Under the pieces are notes generated by a model that did no database searches, was not told the DNA's origin, and worked only from the letters and a program-made list of their open reading frames with translations. From Bacteroidota bacterium (lineage in GTDB: Bacteria; Bacteroidota; Bacteroidia; NS11-12g; UBA9320): a stretch of DNA of 9,495 nt. The DNA lies in the NCBI GenBank assembly GCA_947499775.1, contig CANMPY010000044.1, positions 1 to 9,495 of the forward strand. Direction: 5' to 3'. The translations under genes and the position numbers were made by a program. Positions 6,833 through 9,495 of this stretch are shown here, in pieces (within the stretch, counting starts at the first letter, position 1; each line of letters starts with the position of its first letter).

Positions 6833-6938
6833 ATCGTTCGAACTGTTGGATATACTAATACTTAACTGGAGATGACTTTAGCCAATACTTGTAAAAAGAA
6901 TATTCGTCACTTTTCCAACCCACTCAATACAACCAATT

Positions 6939-7657
6939 TTATCCCCAGACATATATCTTTAAGCAAGCCGAAAGAATAATTATACTTTTACTGAAGCAAA
7001 TCGTTTTTCGGTTTTAACGTTTTAGGTGTGTCCGGAGCATAAGATTTTTTCTCTCTATATGATTTGTACCCCAGTTTTTTGTGCTGTGAATATTTTTTGG
7101 GATTAGAAATCTATAGTTTGATAATTTGTCTGTAGTTAATTGGCTGGCGTCAGATAATAACAAGGTGCTGATAACCTTATTTAAAGTTCGGTTTGTCCTT
7201 CTGCCAACTGAAAAATCAGCTACTTCCTTCGTTTCCCTATTAATGCCATATACAATCCAGGTTTGGTTATTTTTATTCCCTACAAAGGTTCTCATTTCGT
7301 CCACTTCATATTTCTGTTTTAATGAGATTATTGGTTTTTTGATTTTCGCTGCAATCAAAATAATTCGTTTTAAAACAGTATTGGCAGATAGGGATAATAA
7401 TTCACTCGTTCCTCTAATCCCAACGCCATTGACCAGGTATTTCTTTATCCATAGATCTGTATCATGAAGATAGGCCAAATAAGAATAGTTGGCTAAAAAG
7501 GTTTTATTACATGACTTACACCTGAACCGTTGTTTGCCGCTTGCAGGTTTACCGTATTTGATCGTTAAACTTTTACAAACGATGTTATGGTTTTCTTCAC
7601 CAACACCTTTGATACACTTAGGATAAATTAACTGTATTAGACTTTTTTTAAAGCCAT
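6939..7657 (-). pseudogene. IS1-family transposase, broken by a nonsense codon and a frameshift
   Basis: The main open part (7014-7478 and in-frame upstream to 7661) encodes typical IS1 sequence. It has an N-terminal zinc-ribbon-like part (YPKC...CK...GKQRFRCKSCNKTF), a helix-turn-helix region, and the DDE core with VDEMRTFVGNK, TTDKLSNY and GTNHIERKN. A TAA at 7014-7016 interrupts after LRTHLKR, but the same frame continues with NRKTICFSKS...ACLKIYVWG to a stop at 6939-6941, the expected IS1 C-terminus. At the 5' end the only plausible ATG (7657) is out of frame by one base across an A7 run; adding one A gives MALKKSLIQLIYPKC and a total of about 239 residues, normal for IS1. Arg replaces the usual Trp in VDEMWTF. 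No clear pair of terminal inverted repeats or target duplication was found. Confidence 0.85.
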
Positions 7658-7663
7658 AAAACT

Positions 7664-7693
7664 AAAGAAGGTGACTGATTAGCCACCTTCTTT
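7664..7693 (-). terminator. Strong intrinsic terminator downstream of tRNA-Val
   Basis: AAAGAAGGTG (7664-7673) pairs with CACCTTCTTT (7684-7693) in a 10-bp stem with a 10-base loop that can add two more pairs. T-rich tracts flank it on both strands: six T at 7691-7696 on plus, and TTTAGTTTTA on minus. It lies about 95 bases after the tRNA, whose transcript it would end, and would also shield the tRNA from transcripts coming the other way. Confidence 0.7.
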
Positions 7694-7787
7694 TTTAATG
7701 TTTTTTAGAAAATCCTTAAAATAGTGATTGATTTTCAGATTGTTAATATCTCACCAACAAATCTGATACACTACCGGTTTTCAAGGG

Positions 7788-7862
7788 TGGGGGCTACTGG
7801 GTTCGAACCAGTGACCCTCTGCTTGTAAGGCAGATGCTCTGAACCAGCTGAGCTAAGCCCCC
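7788..7862 (-). tRNA. tRNA-Val (anticodon UAC)
   Basis: On the minus strand the 75 bases fold as a standard cloverleaf. The acceptor is GGGGGCT with AGCCCCC (7 bp), the D arm is GCTC...GAGC, the anticodon stem is TCTGC/GCAGA around loop CTTACAA (anticodon TAC, read as UAC, valine), and the T arm is ACTGG-TTCGAAC-CCAGT. A is the discriminator base. CCA is not encoded (the next bases are CCC), so it is added afterwards. Confidence 0.97.
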
Positions 7863-7874
7863 CTTTGAGGGCTG

Positions 7875-7905
7875 CAAAAATATACGAATTTTTATGTAAA
7901 TCAAA
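7875..7905 (-). promoter_or_regulatory. Near-consensus Bacteroidota promoter for tRNA-Val
   Basis: On the minus strand TTTG (7905-7902), exactly 19 bases, then TATTTTTG (7882-7875) match the Bacteroidota consensus TTTG-N19-TAnnTTTG. Transcription would start a few bases before the mature tRNA 5' end at 7862. Confidence 0.75.
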
Positions 7906-7968
7906 TTTTTATTTGCAAAAATTTCTTTCACTCCATTTCCAGAACTTAATAGGCTTAATAAAAAGAAG

Positions 7969-7976
7969 TAAATTTG
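7969..7976 (+). promoter_or_regulatory. Possible -7 box for the sigma factor gene
   Basis: TAAATTTG matches TAnnTTTG and lies 21 bases before the TTG start. No TTTG stands 19 bases upstream, so a -33 element is missing and the site may need an activator or may be fortuitous. Confidence 0.3.
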
Positions 7977-7997
7977 CATTCTTAATTTGCTATCGTA

Positions 7998-8486
7998 TTG
8001 GATTTAGCCCGATTTGAACTTCTCTATAAATCATATCAGCCGGGATTGGTCAATTTTGCTTTTTATTATTTAAAACATGAACAGGACGCCATTGATACTG
8101 TTCAAGAATTGTTTTTGGACCTTTGGCAAAAACGAGACATATTAATCCTTTCCGACAATCCAAAATCATATTTGATGACTGCCGTTAAGAATAGGTGCTT
8201 AAATAAACTAACTCGAAAAAAAACACCTTTCCAAGACACTCATTTAATGAAGGATGTTTTTATTGATAACCAAACTCCGCTTCAAACATTAGAGTGGAAA
8301 CAAACCGAAGCCTCTCTAAAGAATTTAATAAATAAATTGCCCGACAAATGCAGGGAAATATTTGTACTCAGCCGATTTGAGCAGATGAGCTATAAAGAAA
8401 TTGCATCGTTCTTAGGTATATCCATTAAAACCGTTGAAAATCAAATTGGAAATGCTTTAAAAATGCTCCGCAAACAGGACTTTTAA
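7998..8486 (+). CDS. ECF-type RNA polymerase sigma factor (FecI-like)
   Basis: The 162-residue protein has the two-domain form of ECF sigma factors. Sigma-2 is at about 5-75, with FAFYYLKHEQDAIDTVQELF and a DLWQKRD core-binding stretch. Sigma-4 is at about 105-160, with LPDKCREIFVLSRFEQMSYKEIASFLGIS and the recognition helix KTVENQIGNALKMLRK. It would direct RNA polymerase to a small set of promoters, in this phylum usually those of TonB-dependent uptake systems. The start must be the TTG at 7998: an in-frame TAA lies at 7983-7985 and no ATG occurs before residue 60. A weak start may keep its level low. The anti-sigma genes follow on the same strand after a 95-base gap in which I see no clear terminator. 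Confidence 0.93.
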   Translation: MDLARFELLYKSYQPGLVNFAFYYLKHEQDAIDTVQELFLDLWQKRDILILSDNPKSYLMTAVKNRCLNKLTRKKTPFQDTHLMKDVFIDNQTPLQTLEWKQTEASLKNLINKLPDKCREIFVLSRFEQMSYKEIASFLGISIKTVENQIGNALKMLRKQDF

Positions 8487-8581
8487 CTTTCACATTCGCT
8501 TTTATTCAATATTATTAAGACAGCTTTTAGGGGTAATTGACTTTTGAGGTGTATTATACATGTTAAAATAATAGTAGTCCT

Positions 8582-8737
8582 ATGGAATTTGCAAAAGGCA
8601 ATGTTATTGCGAGGTATATTTTAAACCTTTGCGACACCGAAGAAAAAGAATATATGAAAGATTGGCTTGATAAAAGCCCATACAATCGATACATATATAA
8701 CCATATAGCTCAATCACTTAACGAAATTGAAAATTAA
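8582..8737 (+). CDS. Free-standing 51-residue FecR-N-terminal-like protein
   Basis: ATG 8582 to TAA 8735 encodes 51 residues that read like the first domain of a FecR anti-sigma factor and nothing more: VIARYI...DTEEKEYMKDWLDKSPYNRYIYNHI. This is the pattern (ryl...s.eE...v..WL..sp.n...f) of the cytoplasmic, sigma-contacting part of FecR proteins. It has no membrane segment. The next gene, the full FecR, starts one base after its stop and carries a similar N-terminus (LIRYIDGETTAEE). The product could bind the sigma factor on its own as a second, soluble regulator, or it could be the remains of a second FecR gene. Its clean frame and its tight junction with fecR favour a working gene. It is too short to be sure from sequence alone. 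Confidence 0.6.
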   Translation: MEFAKGNVIARYILNLCDTEEKEYMKDWLDKSPYNRYIYNHIAQSLNEIEN

Positions 8738-8738
8738 G

Positions 8739-9495
8739 ATGGAGCACAATTCTAATGCAATTTACACCTTATTAATTCGGTATATCGACGGCGAAACAAC
8801 CGCGGAAGAATCCTTATTAATGGATGAAATACTACAATCCGATTCCTATTGGAAAAATGAATATAACCTGTTATTGAATTTAAATAAACACGTATCGGCT
8901 ACCTCTGCCTATAAAATAAATTCTATGGTGGATGCCAACTTCGAAATACTTAAATCAAAAATTGAGCATCCTGCTGATACTAGATTCAAACTACTTGGGC
9001 CTCAAGTGGCCAAATACACTGCCGCCGCTATACTTATTTTTATAGCAGGATGGTATTTTTTAAACCCCTCAAAAAACGAATTTAATACGTATACCAAAGG
9101 CCAAACATACAAAACAGGTCTTAATGAAATAAAAACGCTACGTTTAAAAGACGGATCAATAATTACCTTAAACCAAAACTCAAGCCTTTTGCTGGATAAA
9201 AATTACAATTCCAAAAACAGACTTGCTGCGTTATACGGTGAGGCCTTTTTTAAAGTAGCAAAAAATACCAATAAACCATTTATTGTTAAAACTAAACAAA
9301 CCTATACTAAAGTTTTAGGAACTTCATTTGAAATTGAATCTAAACTAAATCAACGAGTTATACTAAAATTACATGAAGGAAAAGTTCAGTTTATTACCAG
9401 TAATTCAAATACTGTACTTACCCCAAATGAAACGATAACCTATTCGCCAAGCCATAATACCTTTATAATACAAAAGGTCAAAAATTTAATTAAAG
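8739..9495 (+). CDS. FecR-family anti-sigma factor, C-terminus beyond the window
   Basis: 252 residues are visible. Residues 1-50 are a short helical N-terminal domain that would bind the sigma factor in the cytoplasm. Residues about 93-109 (YTAAAILIFIAGWYFL) form a single membrane segment. Residues about 118-218 are the periplasmic FecR domain, with LKDGSIITLNQNSSLLLD (136-153), LYGEAFFKVAKNTNKPFIV, the motif VLGTSFEIE (192-200) and HEGKVQF (212-218). FecR proteins hold the partner sigma factor until a TonB-dependent receptor signals across the periplasm. Members in this phylum usually run 300-400 residues, so roughly the last quarter is missing here. ATG 8739 lies one base after the stop of the preceding ORF, so the two are very likely co-translated. 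Confidence 0.93.
   Translation, partial: MEHNSNAIYTLLIRYIDGETTAEESLLMDEILQSDSYWKNEYNLLLNLNKHVSATSAYKINSMVDANFEILKSKIEHPADTRFKLLGPQVAKYTAAAILIFIAGWYFLNPSKNEFNTYTKGQTYKTGLNEIKTLRLKDGSIITLNQNSSLLLDKNYNSKNRLAALYGEAFFKVAKNTNKPFIVKTKQTYTKVLGTSFEIESKLNQRVILKLHEGKVQFITSNSNTVLTPNETITYSPSHNTFIIQKVKNLIK

Noticed and set aside
7126..7467. 113-codon plus-strand frame opposite the transposase
   Set aside because: It is a shadow of the IS1 transposase on the other strand, which has the recognisable motifs.
7670..7687. GGTGACTGATTAGCCACC as an IS1 terminal inverted repeat, paired with GGAGATGACTTTAGCC at 6868-6883
   Set aside because: The shared bases align in the same orientation rather than inverted, and the site is better explained as the tRNA terminator hairpin.
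7794..7979. 61-codon minus-strand frame over the tRNA
   Set aside because: It runs through the tRNA gene and its promoter; the apparent protein is a by-product of the tRNA sequence.
1..9495. CRISPR array, rRNA, riboswitch or phage genes
   Set aside because: No regularly spaced repeats, conserved RNA cores or phage structural genes were visible on either strand.

Overview
The window looks like a stretch of a Bacteroidota (Bacteroidetes) chromosome. The evidence is: low GC; genes without Shine-Dalgarno sequences; two close matches to the Bacteroidota housekeeping promoter (TTTG, 19 bases, TAnnTTTG); and an ECF sigma / FecR anti-sigma pair of the type these bacteria use to control outer-membrane uptake genes. 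The genus cannot be told from the sequence.

Layout. (1) 1-4446 is a compact housekeeping-type block. It holds the start of a secreted protein (minus, cut by the window edge), a threonine aldolase (plus), and a two-gene minus-strand operon made of an EF-G-like GTPase followed by a PqqB-like metallo-beta-lactamase-fold lipoprotein. The aldolase and the lipoprotein converge so tightly that their stop codons overlap. (2) 4447-5503 is about 1 kb with no convincing gene. It contains phased A-tracts, protein-like fragments without start codons and a possible insertion-sequence end, and looks like decaying accessory DNA. (3) 5504-7657 is a small accessory island on the minus strand. It contains a Fic-domain AMP-transferase-type protein with an intrinsic inhibitory motif and a C-terminal winged helix, a 48-codon ORF directly upstream of it, a decayed tandem copy of that ORF, and a broken IS1-family transposase. 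A 10-bp tandem motif, TATCCAATT(T/A), sits at the fic start and again at the start of the small ORF. (4) 7664-7905 is a tRNA-Val(UAC) gene with a near-consensus promoter and a strong hairpin terminator. (5) 7998-9495 (plus) is an ECF sigma factor, then a 51-codon ORF resembling only the N-terminal sigma-contacting part of FecR, then a FecR-type anti-sigma factor that runs off the window. A TonB-dependent receptor would be expected beyond the edge.

The two least explained items are the duplicated small ORF next to fic and the free-standing FecR-N-like ORF between the sigma and anti-sigma genes. The IS1 remnant, the tandem duplication and the adjacent tRNA suggest that the 4.5-7.7 kb segment was acquired and has been eroding. 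No CRISPR array, rRNA or complete mobile element was seen.
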